A stretch of DNA of 64,000 nt. It comes from Secundilactobacillus kimchicus JCM 15530. GTDB taxonomy: Bacteria > Bacillota > Bacilli > Lactobacillales > Lactobacillaceae. The DNA lies in contig NZ_AZCX01000001.1 of NCBI RefSeq assembly GCF_001433995.1, positions 124,001 to 188,000 of the forward strand. Direction: 5' to 3'. The notes under the pieces are model-generated. The model did not search any database and was not told the origin of the DNA. It was given only the letters and a program-made list of their open reading frames with translations. The position numbers were made by a program, and so were the translations under genes. Below, piece after piece: positions 54,940 to 64,000 of the stretch; positions within the stretch are counted from its first letter, which is position 1; every line of letters begins with the position of its first letter.

Positions 54940-55822
54940 TTTTGATGAATTCATTGATCAGTATCGTGACCAGATCAACACTTTTCTTGAAACCAACCTA
55001 TCAAAGTCGGGCTCAGACCAAGGCCTTGTGAGTGCCATGGCTTATTCGGTTAACGCGGGCGGCAAACGGTTACGTCCCTTGCTCACGTTGGCAGTATTAC
55101 AAACATTCGACGTTGCTGTGACACCGGCTCGGCTACAGGCAGCGACCGCATTAGAATTATTGCATACTTATTCGCTCATTCATGATGATTTACCCGCGAT
55201 GGATAATGATAACTTGCGGCGAGGAAAACCCACTAATCACGTTAAGTTTGGAGCCGGGATGGCAACGTTAGCCGGTGATGGATTGCTAACGTTAGCATTC
55301 GAATGGATTGCCAGCGCTAAGCTTCCCGTCATTCAACGGATGGAACTGATTCAAGGAATCAGTCATGCGGCTGGACCGGCGGGGATGGTTGCTGGCCAAG
55401 CGATGGATATTCAAAATACCCGCCACAAATTGAGCTATACCGCATTAAAGCAGCTTCATGCTGGCAAGACAGGGGCTTTGATTCAGTATGCTGTGACGGC
55501 AGGCGGTATTTTAAGCGGCGCAAATGCGGCCGAGATGGCAGCTTTAGCGGCTTACGGTGCGGCCTATGGCCTCGCTTTTCAGATCTATGATGACTTAATG
55601 GATGTGATTGGTGATACACAAGCCATGGGAAAACTAGTCCACAAAGACGCCGGAGAACAAAAAAACACGTATCCCGGTTTATTTGGTGTCGCTGGAACAA
55701 TTGAAAAACTGCAGGCAACTGTAGTAGAGGCCCAGGAGGCTTTGAAAGCGCTCGATTCAAACAATCGGTTAGACGCCAGTTTGCTAGTCTCATTTCTCGA
55801 GTATTTCAAGATTAAGGAGTAA
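54923..55822 (+). CDS. ispA: Polyprenyl (geranyl/farnesyl) diphosphate synthase
   Basis: 299 aa from ATG 54923, about nine bases after AAGGA; a longer frame overlaps xseB further and lacks support. Builds C15-type prenyl diphosphates for undecaprenyl lipid and quinones. First Asp-rich motif [15 protein letters not shown] and second YDDLMDVIG. The xseB-ispA-tlyA order is typical. Confidence 0.95.
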   Translation: MGTKLNFDEFIDQYRDQINTFLETNLSKSGSDQGLVSAMAYSVNAGGKRLRPLLTLAVLQTFDVAVTPARLQAATALELLHTYSLIHDDLPAMDNDNLRRGKPTNHVKFGAGMATLAGDGLLTLAFEWIASAKLPVIQRMELIQGISHAAGPAGMVAGQAMDIQNTRHKLSYTALKQLHAGKTGALIQYAVTAGGILSGANAAEMAALAAYGAAYGLAFQIYDDLMDVIGDTQAMGKLVHKDAGEQKNTYPGLFGVAGTIEKLQATVVEAQEALKALDSNNRLDASLLVSFLEYFKIKE

Positions 55823-55829
55823 TAACGGA

Positions 55830-56645
55830 ATGGAAAAACAGCGCGTCGACGTATTATTAGTGAACCAAGGATTATTTGAGACCCGGGAAAAAGCCAAGCG
55901 GGCGGTCATGGCCGGCGAAGTTTTGGGGAACAATGAAGAGCGGCTCGATAAGCCTGGGGTCAAGATTCCGGTTGATACCGACCTGCATATAAAGGGGAAA
56001 CCCTTGCCTTACGTGAGCCGTGGAGGGCTCAAGTTAGCCAAGGCACTTTCCGTATTTAACATTGAGGTTACCGATCGGATTGTATTGGATATTGGTTCCT
56101 CAACGGGTGGTTTTACCGATGTCATGTTGCAAAACGGGGCCAAGCGATCTTATGCACTGGACGTGGGTAGCAACCAATTGGTTTGGTCGTTGCGAAATGA
56201 TGACCGCGTTGTGGTGATGGAACACACTAATTTTCGGTACAGTAAGCCTGCTGATTTTACAGAGGGATTACCAAGTTTTGCTTCCATTGACGTCTCATTC
56301 ATTTCCCTAGGGCTGATTTTACCACCGCTTCACGCCATTCTAGTTCCTAACGGGGAGGTCGTGGCACTAATTAAACCGCAGTTTGAAGCGGGCCGCGAAA
56401 ACGTCGGCAAGCATGGCATCGTACGGGACGCCAAAGTCCACGAGGCAGTTATTAATAAAGTCTTGGCCATGGCCGTAGATAGTGGCTTTTCAGCGGAACA
56501 TCTTGACTTTTCACCCATCACTGGTGGTGAGGGCAATATTGAGTTTCTCGTTCATTTGAAAAAGACGGATGAGCGGCCTGAAATATCTGGTGAAATTCAA
56601 GTTCACGAGGTTGTGGCGGCAGCTCACCGAATACTAACTGCATAA
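55830..56645 (+). CDS. tlyA: TlyA family rRNA methyltransferase (hemolysin-like)
   Basis: 271 aa. An N-terminal S4 domain (KQRVDVLLVNQGLFETREKAKRAVMAGEV) and an FtsJ-like methyltransferase domain with LDIGSSTGGFTDVML. Homologues make 2'-O-methylcytidine in rRNA; some were described as hemolysins. Located before argR and recN, as in Bacillus (yqxC). Confidence 0.95.
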   Translation: MEKQRVDVLLVNQGLFETREKAKRAVMAGEVLGNNEERLDKPGVKIPVDTDLHIKGKPLPYVSRGGLKLAKALSVFNIEVTDRIVLDIGSSTGGFTDVMLQNGAKRSYALDVGSNQLVWSLRNDDRVVVMEHTNFRYSKPADFTEGLPSFASIDVSFISLGLILPPLHAILVPNGEVVALIKPQFEAGRENVGKHGIVRDAKVHEAVINKVLAMAVDSGFSAEHLDFSPITGGEGNIEFLVHLKKTDERPEISGEIQVHEVVAAAHRILTA

Positions 56646-56725
56646 AACCATTAATCCACTTTTAAATCTTACGCGAAAGCGTTATTATAATAATCAAGTA
56701 AGATGGATAAAAGGGAGATGGGAAC

Positions 56726-57178
56726 GTGAAAAAACAAGATCGTCAGCGATTGATTCGTCGATTATTAAATACGCAAGACGTGGAGCGCCAGGAAGACTTT
56801 GTCAGACTCTTGGAAGAACAAGGGATCCATGTTACTCAAGCGACCATCTCTCGGGATATTAAAGAAATGCAACTCGTGAAAGTGCCCTCGATATCAGGTG
56901 GGTACCGCTACAATTTGCCAGTTCAAAAGAAGTTAGACGCTAAAAAGAAGTTAAAACGAACGCTGCAAGACGCCTATGTCTCCTTCAGTGTCCAGGGTAA
57001 GGATACCTTTTTGAAGGTGTTGCCTGGGAATGGTCCGGCCGTCGCCTCGTTGATTGATCAGATGAAATATGATTTCGTTTTTGGCGCAATCGGTGACGAT
57101 AATACCGTTTTAACGATTTGTAAAAACGATGCCGGAGCGTTAGCACTTAAAGATGAGATTGAAGATTTACTAAGCTAA
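56726..57178 (+). CDS. argR: Arginine repressor ArgR/AhrC
   Basis: 150 aa. N-terminal winged helix (QDVERQEDFVRLLEEQGIHVTQATISRDIKEM) and a C-terminal hexamerisation/arginine-binding domain (LPGNGPAVASLIDQ, GAIGDDNTVLTIC). Possible -10 TATAAT upstream near 56684. Classic position between tlyA and recN. No ARG box was recognised in the window. Confidence 0.95.
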   Translation: MKKQDRQRLIRRLLNTQDVERQEDFVRLLEEQGIHVTQATISRDIKEMQLVKVPSISGGYRYNLPVQKKLDAKKKLKRTLQDAYVSFSVQGKDTFLKVLPGNGPAVASLIDQMKYDFVFGAIGDDNTVLTICKNDAGALALKDEIEDLLS

Positions 57179-57257
57179 ACGGGTTGGATTTTACGAGTGG
57201 TAAGATCTAGCTCGTTTTTGGCTTGTTCGTTGGTAACAAGCATCAGGAGGTGCCATT

Positions 57258-58958
57258 TTGCTACAGGAATTATCAATTAAAAACTTTGCTATCATCGCCG
57301 CGTTAGATGTAACCTTTGAAGACGGCATGACGGTTCTGACCGGGGAAACTGGCGCCGGAAAGTCGATCATCATTGATGCCGTTGGACTGTTAGCTGGGGG
57401 ACGCGGTTCGGCCCATTTTATTAGGACGGGTGCGGATAAGGCGGTCTTACAGGGTTCTTTCGAACTTCCGAAGGCTGGTAAAACCACCCAAATGCTTGAC
57501 GATTTAGGAATTGACCATGATGATGGAACCGTGATTTTGCAGCGGGAACTATACCGGACCGGCCGCAATGTGTGCCGCGTTAACGGGATGTTAGTCAACA
57601 CGACCACACTCAAGCAGATCGGTGAGACAATCGTGGATATTCATGGTCAAAATGAACACCAGGAATTGATGCAACCCGATCGCCACTTGCCGCTACTCGA
57701 TGAATTTGGTGGGCATGATCTGAAGACGTTGTTGCAACGGTATCGGAAAGCCTATGCGAACTACCAAAAGTTGCATGAAGCAACCGTCAACCGCAATACC
57801 CATCAAAAGGAATGGGCGCAGCGGCTAGATATGTTGCGATTTCAGGTTAAGGAAATTGAGACGGCAAACTTAAGTGCGGGTGAGGAAGATCAGTTGAGGA
57901 CGCAACGTGATCGGCTCACCAATTTTCAGAAAATCAATGTTGCCCTTCAGGAGGGATTCACTGCTTTAGAAGGCAGTGATGAACTGTCCGGTGCGGTCGA
58001 TCTAAGTGGCCAAGCGATGAATGCCTTGGCCGGAATCGCCGAACTTGACGCCGATTTTCAGGCCTTATACGACTCGCTGCAGACGGCTTTCTACGCGCTT
58101 CAAGATGCGTCCGGTGAGTTATCCAAACAAGTTGATCTTTTAGAATTTGACGAAAATAAGCTCGATGAGATTGAACAACGGCTGGAGGTCATTAAACAGT
58201 TAGAGCGCAAGTACGGTGACTCTGAGAGTCAGGTTCTAAGCTATTTCGCAAAAATTAAGGTCGAGTTGGCGGACATGGAAGCTGCTGAAATTGACGAGGG
58301 CGACCTAGACGCTAAGTTAGCTGAACAAGCCACTGAACTTGAAGCGCTAGGTATCGCCTTGCGCGAAAAGCGGCAAACGGTAGCTCGTAAGCTTGAAGTG
58401 GCCGTTCAAAAAGAGCTGGCAGATTTATATATGGAAAAGACTGTTTTCAAAGTTCATTTTTCGCCTGTCGAGAGTGGTCGGTTTCTGTCCAGTGGACTAG
58501 ACGATGTTGAGTTTTATATTCAACCGAACCCGGGCGAAGCGATGCAACCCTTAGCTAAGATTGCCTCTGGCGGGGAGCTCTCCCGGTTGATGTTGGCACT
58601 AAAAACGATTTTTTCTAAGTCGCAAGGGGTCACTTCCATCATTTTTGACGAAGTGGACACTGGGGTCTCTGGTCGAGTGGCCCAAGCTATCGCTGAAAAG
58701 ATCAGTGGGATTGCAAACGATTCGCAAGTGCTGTGCATTACCCATTTACCACAAGTCGCTGCAATGAGCGATCACCACTACTTTATCGCTAAGAAAATTA
58801 TCGGTAAACGGACTGAGACTCATATCACCAAGCTAACTGAACAGGCTCGAATTGAAGAATTAGCTCGGATGCTAGCGGGAACGACCATCACTGAACTGAC
58901 GTTAGATCATGCGAAGGAATTACTGGAAATGGCCACGGCTGAAAAGGCAGAATCATAG
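57258..58958 (+). CDS. recN: DNA repair protein RecN
   Basis: 566 aa from TTG 57258, after CAGGAGGTG. An SMC-like ATPase in double-strand break repair. Walker A LTGETGAGKSIIIDAVGLL, coiled-coil arms (about 150-350), ABC signature IASGGELSRLMLALK and Walker B SIIFDEVDTGVSG. Its upstream region shows no SOS box, although the next gene on the opposite strand has one. Confidence 0.97.
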   Translation: MLQELSIKNFAIIAALDVTFEDGMTVLTGETGAGKSIIIDAVGLLAGGRGSAHFIRTGADKAVLQGSFELPKAGKTTQMLDDLGIDHDDGTVILQRELYRTGRNVCRVNGMLVNTTTLKQIGETIVDIHGQNEHQELMQPDRHLPLLDEFGGHDLKTLLQRYRKAYANYQKLHEATVNRNTHQKEWAQRLDMLRFQVKEIETANLSAGEEDQLRTQRDRLTNFQKINVALQEGFTALEGSDELSGAVDLSGQAMNALAGIAELDADFQALYDSLQTAFYALQDASGELSKQVDLLEFDENKLDEIEQRLEVIKQLERKYGDSESQVLSYFAKIKVELADMEAAEIDEGDLDAKLAEQATELEALGIALREKRQTVARKLEVAVQKELADLYMEKTVFKVHFSPVESGRFLSSGLDDVEFYIQPNPGEAMQPLAKIASGGELSRLMLALKTIFSKSQGVTSIIFDEVDTGVSGRVAQAIAEKISGIANDSQVLCITHLPQVAAMSDHHYFIAKKIIGKRTETHITKLTEQARIEELARMLAGTTITELTLDHAKELLEMATAEKAES

Positions 58959-58961
58959 CAC

Positions 58962-59001
58962 AAAAAAGGCGGACAGGCTCACGGGCCTGTCCGCCTTTCA
59001 A
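58962..59001. terminator. Terminator between recN and the yolD-like gene
   Basis: AAAGGCGGACAGGC pairs with GCCTGTCCGCCTTT; A-run upstream and weak T-run downstream allow use from both sides. Confidence 0.85.
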
Positions 59002-59020
59002 CTAGTCGGAATATGGGAAG

Positions 59021-59314
59021 TTAAACGCGTTTAAGAAATTGGATTTGGCTGAAGTGAATAAAGCCAGTCACGGCCTGACCCGGACGCTTAATTAAAAGGG
59101 TGTTTTGAGGGCCATTGTCAAGGTAGCCGACCATTGTAGCCTCGGTTCCGAGGAGGGCGACTTCCACTAGGTAGTGGCGTGACATGGCTTGATCGATAAA
59201 GTAGTGTAGTTGACTAATCGGCATTCTTTCAGGGCCAGTAATATCGAGTAATTGACGGTAGCGGTCGTTGATCTGAGAAGATAGTTTTTTTAAAGCTGTG
59301 ATTTGATTTGTCAT
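59021..59314 (-). CDS. YolD-like protein, SOS-controlled
   Basis: 97 aa. The C-terminal half (VEVALLGTEATMVGYLDNG, then GFIHFSQIQFL) fits the YolD-like fold often encoded beside Y-family polymerases; the N-terminus is a short helix. GAGGTGA lies upstream of the ATG. The promoter contains a perfect DinR/LexA box. No umuC-type polymerase is next to it. Family assignment is moderate, regulation is well supported. Confidence 0.75.
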   Translation of the reverse strand: MTNQITALKKLSSQINDRYRQLLDITGPERMPISQLHYFIDQAMSRHYLVEVALLGTEATMVGYLDNGPQNTLLIKRPGQAVTGFIHFSQIQFLKRV

Positions 59315-59326
59315 AATTCGTCACCT

Positions 59327-59377
59327 CGAACATTTGTTTGCATGATTCATTATACGAACAAACGTTTGTGATTGCAA
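59327..59377 (-). promoter_or_regulatory. SOS promoter with two LexA/DinR boxes
   Basis: Minus-strand -35 TTGCAA (59372-59377) and -10 TATAAT (59349-59354), spacing 17. The spacer holds CGAACAAACGTTTG (59355-59368), a perfect match to the Gram-positive SOS consensus CGAACRNRYGTTYG. A second box, CGAACATTTGTTTG (59327-59340, one mismatch), lies just downstream of the -10. Confidence 0.92.
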
Positions 59378-59428
59378 CCCCCTAATTAACAAATTTTGGG
59401 GAGTTGAATAGGTTGTTTGGATAACCCC

Positions 59429-59458
59429 TTGTCAACACCTTGCAGTTCGTGCGATAAT
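59429..59458 (+). promoter_or_regulatory. Promoter of gmk-rpoZ
   Basis: TTGTCA (59429-59434), 18-base spacer, GATAAT (59453-59458). Confidence 0.55.
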
Positions 59459-59491
59459 GTTAGATACTACTAAATAAGGGGATCTCGATTC

Positions 59492-60109
59492 ATGACCAAA
59501 AGAGGCATGCTAATTGTTTTGTCTGGGCCGTCTGGCGTTGGCAAAGGTACCGTCCGAAAAGCACTGTTTGATGCAGGTGATACGGATTTTCAATATTCTA
59601 TTTCCATGACCACCCGCAAACCACGCGATGGTGAGCGCGACGGTGTTGATTATTTCTTCGTCTCTAAGGAACAATTTGAAGCTAATATTCGAGACGGTGA
59701 GATGCTCGAATACGCCAAGTACGTTGACAACTACTATGGCACGCCACTAAAGTATGTGAATGAAACGCTAGATTCTGGCAAGGACGTTTTTTTAGAAATC
59801 GAAGTTAACGGGGCCATGCAGGTCCGAGCTAATTGTCCTGATGCAGTCTTTGTTTTTCTGACACCTCCAGATCTGATGGAACTTAAACACCGGTTAATCA
59901 ATCGGGGAACTGAAGAAATTGAGGTTATCAACGCCCGGATAAAGCAGGCGGTTTCAGAAATCAAGATGATGCGCAACTACGATTATGCTGTCGTTAACGA
60001 TGAAGTTGAAAATGCCGTCAACGGTATTCGGACGATTATTCGTTCTGAACGGTTACGCGTAACCCGGGTCATGCCGGACTACGAACAAATGATTGGAGAT
60101 GTAGAGTGA
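59492..60109 (+). CDS. gmk: Guanylate kinase
   Basis: 205 aa. Phosphorylates GMP to GDP. P-loop [19 protein letters not shown]-binding [24 protein letters not shown]. Upstream of rpoZ and coaBC in the standard Firmicutes order. Confidence 0.98.
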   Translation: MTKRGMLIVLSGPSGVGKGTVRKALFDAGDTDFQYSISMTTRKPRDGERDGVDYFFVSKEQFEANIRDGEMLEYAKYVDNYYGTPLKYVNETLDSGKDVFLEIEVNGAMQVRANCPDAVFVFLTPPDLMELKHRLINRGTEEIEVINARIKQAVSEIKMMRNYDYAVVNDEVENAVNGIRTIIRSERLRVTRVMPDYEQMIGDVE

Positions 60110-60110
60110 A

Positions 60111-60323
60111 ATGTTATTATACCCATCTGTAGATAAATTACTTGAACAAGTGGATTCACGTTATTCCTTGATTATGCTGGCTAGCAAACGGGCCCATGAA
60201 TTGGATGCTGGGGCAACGCCGTTATTGGACACGTATGAATCTCCGAAAACCATTGGTCAAGCTCTTGAAGAGATTGCCGCTGGGAAGGTCACCATCGATC
60301 CAGATCATGAAGATTTAAACTAA
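60111..60323 (+). CDS. rpoZ: RNA polymerase omega subunit
   Basis: 70 aa. Motifs [28 protein letters not shown] and the [14 protein letters not shown] end. Assists core polymerase assembly. Starts one base after gmk and ends before a terminator. Confidence 0.96.
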   Translation: MLLYPSVDKLLEQVDSRYSLIMLASKRAHELDAGATPLLDTYESPKTIGQALEEIAAGKVTIDPDHEDLN

Positions 60324-60331
60324 GCGATTAA

Positions 60332-60376
60332 GCCAAGCATTTTGACCGTCTTTCAGTCAGGATGCTTGTTTTTGTT
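60332..60376 (+). terminator. Terminator after rpoZ
   Basis: CAAGCATTTTGAC pairs imperfectly with GTCAGGATGCTTG, followed by TTTTTG. Confidence 0.8.
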
Positions 60377-60412
60377 TGGGCGACTATTTGAGTACCCGAA
60401 CAGGCGTTTTCT

Positions 60413-60421
60413 TGGTACAAT
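60413..60421 (+). promoter_or_regulatory. Extended -10 promoter of coaBC-priA
   Basis: TGG-TACAAT at 60413-60421, an extended -10, with no good -35 at 17 bases (TTGAGT is 22 bases away). Confidence 0.5.
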
Positions 60422-60459
60422 AGACGAAGCGAAACAAAGCAATTAGTGGAGGCAGACCG

Positions 60460-61677
60460 ATGTTAAATGGAAAACATGTGACTCTGTATGTGACTGGCAG
60501 TATTGCGGGATATAAGGCATTAACACTGACGCGGTTACTGGTCAAGGCAGGAGCAGTTGTGCGGGTCGTTATGACACGGGCAGCTCAGGCCTTTGTCACG
60601 CCACTCAGTTTTCAAGTTCTTTCTAAAAATAAAGTCATGACTGATCCATTCGAAGGGGCAGACCCGGCTGTTGTGGATCACGTTGAACTCGCGGACTGGA
60701 CTGATTTGGCGATTATTGCGCCAGCGACGGCTCAGTTGATTGGCCAACTGGCGAATGGATTGGCTGATGATATGGCCAGCTTGACGCTTATGGCGACAAC
60801 AGCCCCAATTCTTTTAGCTCCGGCCATGAATGAACATATGCTGATGAGCCCGGCAGTCCAGCGTAACATTCGAACCTTGAGAACGGACGGCGTCCATTTC
60901 GTGGATCCTGAACGAGGGTTTCTAGCGGAAGGTTACTCGGGACAGGGACGCATGGCGGAACCAGAAACAATCGTGACGGCCGTTAGTCAAGTGATTGATG
61001 GCGGCGACCAGCCGTTAGCGGGGAAAAAGGTCGTAGTGACGGCTGGCGGTACCCGGGAGGCAATTGACCCGGTTCGATTCATCGGCAATCGTTCCTCTGG
61101 TAAAATGGGCTACGCTGTGGCGGCGAGCCTTCAGCAACTGGGGGCAGAGGTCACATTGATTTCTGGACCGACAAGACTTGAAGCACCGAACCACGTTAGC
61201 GTTATTTCTGTCACAACGACTGAGGAACTTCGCGATCAGGTTGTTCAGACATTTAAATCGGCTGATGGGTTAGTAATGGCCGCCGCCGTCGCTGATTTTA
61301 AGCCGGCTAAGGTTGCTGATCACAAGATTAAGAAAACAACCGATAATGATCATATGGTGCTTGAGCTGGTCAAAACGGCGGATATCTTAAAAGCGGTTGC
61401 CACGGTTAAACAAGCTAACCAAGTGACCGTCGGGTTTGCGGCTGAAACGAATGATTTACTGGAGAACGCGAATAAGAAATTACAAAGTAAGCAACTAGAC
61501 TTATTGATCGCTAACGACGTTTCGCAACCAGGCGTTGGATTTAACGGCGACACAAATCAAGTGACGTTCTTGCAACCAAATCAACCACCCGTTAAAACGC
61601 CACTCATGGCTAAAACGGCAATCGCTGACTTGATTGGCGAAAAGGTTGTCGAGTTACTGACAAAAAAAGAGGGTTAA
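60460..61677 (+). CDS. coaBC: Bifunctional phosphopantothenoylcysteine decarboxylase/synthase
   Basis: 405 aa. The N-terminal flavoprotein domain (CoaC, about 1-185) has VTGSIAGYKAL and PAMNEHML. The C-terminal CoaB domain has VTAGGTREAIDPVRFIGNRSSGKMG and NDVSQPGVGFNGDTN. Together with CoaE it belongs to coenzyme A synthesis. GGAGG before the ATG; priA begins one base after the stop. Confidence 0.97.
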   Translation: MLNGKHVTLYVTGSIAGYKALTLTRLLVKAGAVVRVVMTRAAQAFVTPLSFQVLSKNKVMTDPFEGADPAVVDHVELADWTDLAIIAPATAQLIGQLANGLADDMASLTLMATTAPILLAPAMNEHMLMSPAVQRNIRTLRTDGVHFVDPERGFLAEGYSGQGRMAEPETIVTAVSQVIDGGDQPLAGKKVVVTAGGTREAIDPVRFIGNRSSGKMGYAVAASLQQLGAEVTLISGPTRLEAPNHVSVISVTTTEELRDQVVQTFKSADGLVMAAAVADFKPAKVADHKIKKTTDNDHMVLELVKTADILKAVATVKQANQVTVGFAAETNDLLENANKKLQSKQLDLLIANDVSQPGVGFNGDTNQVTFLQPNQPPVKTPLMAKTAIADLIGEKVVELLTKKEG

Positions 61678-61678
61678 A

Positions 61679-64000
61679 ATGACGCAAATTGCGGAAATTA
61701 TTGTTGATGTGCCCACTATGCAGACCAACACGCCATATTCATACTCAATTCCGCCGGCGCTGACGGGGTCCGTCCGTCCTGGGATGCGAGTCGTTGTTCC
61801 GTTTGGCAATGGTTCTCGCAAAGTTCAAGGATTCGTTTGGCAGCTTGCCGAACAGACCGACTTTTCTCGCCCCCTAAAAGCCATTGATACGGTGATGGAC
61901 CTCCAACCGGTCTTAAACCAAGAATTACTGGCATTGGCCGATCATATGGCGGTGACAACTTACGCTTTCAAAATTACCTGTCTTTTAACGATGTTGCCGA
62001 ACGCATTAAAAGCGACTTATGAAAAGTGGGTAATGCCCACTGATACACTAGAGGAATCGATTCGAAAGAAACTTTTTGGTCATGCGGACCGGTTGCTCTT
62101 AGACGATAGCAAGTTACCGGAAGAACAGTTGAAATCACTCCTCAAATTGGCGAGTGGCGGAAAGGTGACGGTGTCGTATGCCGTTCGAGATCGTGGGAAC
62201 GTTAAAACGATCACGATGATTGAACCTGCCATGGCCGCCGATAAACTGCAGGCCGCCAAAGCAACATTACGATCAACGGCCAAAAAGCAGGCGGTGCTGC
62301 TCGATTATTTCATCACTCATCCAGAGCCGATTGCCCAACGTGAGCTCGAAAAAGCGTTAGCAGTGAGTTCAACCATTATCAAGACTGCTGAAAAAAATGG
62401 GTGGCTCGTCAAAAAAGCGGTCGAAGTTTACCGCGACCCCCTTGCGACAGCAGTGACACCAACCCGGGCACTTACCTTAAATGAGGCTCAACAAACGGCA
62501 GTTTCAGCGCTTAAAACCGCTACGAATGACCACAAAGCGGCCACCTATTTACTTGAAGGAGTAACTGGGAGTGGGAAAACCGAAGTTTACTTACAGGCGA
62601 TTGATAATGCACTTCAAAACGGACAATCCGCGTTAATGCTGGTGCCTGAAATTTCGCTAACCCCCCAAATTGTGGGTCGGGTTCGAGGACGCTTTGGGCA
62701 ACGTGTTGCCGTGTTGCATAGCGGGTTATCCGCTGGCGAACGATACGATGAATGGCGTCGAATTGAACGCGGAGAAGCAACCGTTGTTGTCGGGGCTAGA
62801 TCCGCTATTTTCGCACCACTTGAAAATATTGGCATTATCATTATTGATGAAGAGCATGAGGCAACGTATAAACAAGAGGATAATCCACGTTACCACGCGC
62901 GCGACATCGCGATTTGGCGGGGGCGCTACCATCACTGTCCCGTCGTGCTTGGTAGTGCAACCCCGTCACTTGAAAGTCGAGCCAGAGCACAAAAGGGTGT
63001 CTATCAGCAGTTATTATTGCCCCACCGAATCAACGCTTCAGCACTTCCGAAAGTCACGGTCGTTGATATGACGCAGGAACTTCAAAACCATGCTGAAAGT
63101 AATTTTTCGACGGCGCTTCTTAGTGCGCTTAAGCAACGCATGGCAAAGGGCGAGCAAAGTATTTTAATGCTAAATCGCCGTGGTTATTCGTCTTTTGTGA
63201 TGTGCCGGGACTGCGGCTTTGTGCTGAAATGTCCAAATTGCGATATATCACTGACCCTCCACATGGATACCAAAACGATGAAATGCCACTACTGTGGGCA
63301 TGAGGAACCAATCCCTAACGTTTGTCCTCAGTGTCATAGTCGTAAGATTCGATACTATGGAACGGGTACCCAAAAAGTTGAAACCGAGTTGAAGGAGGTT
63401 CTACCTGACGCTCAAGTCATTCGGATGGATGTCGATACGACCCGCCGAAAGGGCGCGCATGAGCGATTACTCAATAAGTTTGGTCGTCAAGAGGCCGATA
63501 TTTTACTGGGCACTCAAATGATTGCGAAGGGATTAGACTTTCCCAACGTCACCTTGGTGGGGGTGCTGAACGCGGATACGGGGTTGGGGTTACCGGATTT
63601 TCGGGCGAGTGAGCGAACGTTTGACCTGCTAACGCAAGTCAGCGGCCGGGCTGGTCGAGCTGATAAGCCAGGTCAAGTTTTTATTCAGACTTATAATCCA
63701 GATCACTATGCGATTCAGCTTGCTAAGGATCAAAACTACGAACGATTCTTCCTGACAGAAATGCAGATGCGACATCGCGGGCATTATCCGCCGTACTACT
63801 ATTCCGTTAAACTGACAGCAAGTTCGGGAGACGAACGGCAGGCCGCTGAAGCGATGATTAAAATCGTCCGGCAAATCAAAAAGACGTTGAGTCCAGCTGC
63901 CATTATGCTGGGGCCAACTCCTGGTGCGGTGGCTCGAGTTAACAACCGGTACTATTACCAATTAGTTATTAAATACAAACAAGAACCAGCGCTGGATCAA
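61679..64000 (+). CDS. priA: Primosomal protein N' (PriA helicase), 3' end outside the window
   Basis: The first 774 codons from ATG 61679; the frame is open to the window edge and about 30 more codons are expected. PriA recognises stalled forks and restarts replication with DnaD, DnaB and DnaI. The N-terminal 3'-end binding domain (MTQIAEIIVDVPTMQTNTPY), Walker A GVTGSGKTEVY (about 294-304), Walker B IIIDEEHEATYKQ and the zinc-binding insertion (CRDCGFVLKCPNCD, CHYCGHEEPIPNVCPQC) are visible, then GTGTQKVE and LGTQMIAKGLDFPNVTLVG. Translation is probably coupled to coaBC. Confidence 0.97.
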   Translation, partial: MTQIAEIIVDVPTMQTNTPYSYSIPPALTGSVRPGMRVVVPFGNGSRKVQGFVWQLAEQTDFSRPLKAIDTVMDLQPVLNQELLALADHMAVTTYAFKITCLLTMLPNALKATYEKWVMPTDTLEESIRKKLFGHADRLLLDDSKLPEEQLKSLLKLASGGKVTVSYAVRDRGNVKTITMIEPAMAADKLQAAKATLRSTAKKQAVLLDYFITHPEPIAQRELEKALAVSSTIIKTAEKNGWLVKKAVEVYRDPLATAVTPTRALTLNEAQQTAVSALKTATNDHKAATYLLEGVTGSGKTEVYLQAIDNALQNGQSALMLVPEISLTPQIVGRVRGRFGQRVAVLHSGLSAGERYDEWRRIERGEATVVVGARSAIFAPLENIGIIIIDEEHEATYKQEDNPRYHARDIAIWRGRYHHCPVVLGSATPSLESRARAQKGVYQQLLLPHRINASALPKVTVVDMTQELQNHAESNFSTALLSALKQRMAKGEQSILMLNRRGYSSFVMCRDCGFVLKCPNCDISLTLHMDTKTMKCHYCGHEEPIPNVCPQCHSRKIRYYGTGTQKVETELKEVLPDAQVIRMDVDTTRRKGAHERLLNKFGRQEADILLGTQMIAKGLDFPNVTLVGVLNADTGLGLPDFRASERTFDLLTQVSGRAGRADKPGQVFIQTYNPDHYAIQLAKDQNYERFFLTEMQMRHRGHYPPYYYSVKLTASSGDERQAAEAMIKIVRQIKKTLSPAAIMLGPTPGAVARVNNRYYYQLVIKYKQEPALDQ

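Noticed and set aside
55359-55793. 144-codon minus-strand frame inside ispA
   Set aside because: Antisense to the second Asp-rich region of the prenyl synthase; no ribosome binding site or promoter.
56641-56725. ARG box (ArgR operator) upstream of argR
   Set aside because: The AT-rich stretch does not match a pair of ARG half-sites well enough to claim.

Overview
The window is core chromosome of a low-GC Gram-positive bacterium, almost certainly a member of the Lactobacillaceae. Support comes from the gene order polA-mutM-coaE-nrdR-dnaB-dnaI-thrS-infC-rpmI-rplT, the yqeG-yqeH-yhbY-nadD-yqeK-rsfS block, an L27 with a cleavable N-terminus next to its Prp protease, T-box leaders, a GlnR box, a DinR/LexA-type SOS box, a DUF3042 gene and strong AGGAGG ribosome binding sites with frequent TTG/GTG starts. 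Genus cannot be fixed by eye. No prophage, insertion sequence, CRISPR array or rRNA operon was seen.

Layout. 1-7.0 kb: DNA replication and repair (polA, a mutM-coaE fusion, nrdR, dnaB, dnaI). 7.0-10.8 kb: a threonine T-box and thrS, then the infC-rpmI-rplT operon behind an attenuator-like leader, with infC apparently starting at AUA. 10.8-18.3 kb: a quinone-oxidoreductase-like gene facing a long ribosome-assembly/NAD/tRNA-modification operon (yqeG to rpmF). 18.4-24.4 kb: zinc alcohol dehydrogenase with a Rex-like operator, an OmpR-type two-component system, YidC, acylphosphatase and a TrmH-type methyltransferase. 24.4-32 kb: HD protein, HxlR regulator, Phe T-box with pheST, mltG, udk, greA and a HesB-like protein. 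32-42 kb: YfhO membrane protein, divergent class B PBP, then rpmG-yqgN-rhomboid-yqgQ-glk-rhodanese, DUF3042 and miaA. 41.8-43.6 kb: glnR-glnA with a perfect GlnR box.

43.8-48.6 kb is the least explained part: a three-gene operon of unknown function, a tRNA-Arg(TCT), a 51-residue membrane protein, a YbjQ-family protein, a small secreted protein and a divergent TetR regulator with a palindrome between them. 48.6-64 kb returns to housekeeping: rplU-prp-rpmA, an M24 peptidase, efp-yqhY-nusB, folD-xseA-xseB-ispA-tlyA-argR-recN, an SOS-controlled YolD-like gene, gmk-rpoZ, coaBC and the first 774 codons of priA, which runs off the window.

Most genes serve growth functions and are packed into overlapping operons separated by clear intrinsic terminators. 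The most distinctive points are the MutM-CoaE fusion, the non-AUG infC start, the SOS promoter beside recN, and the unknown three-gene operon. No wholly new system can be demonstrated from sequence reading alone.
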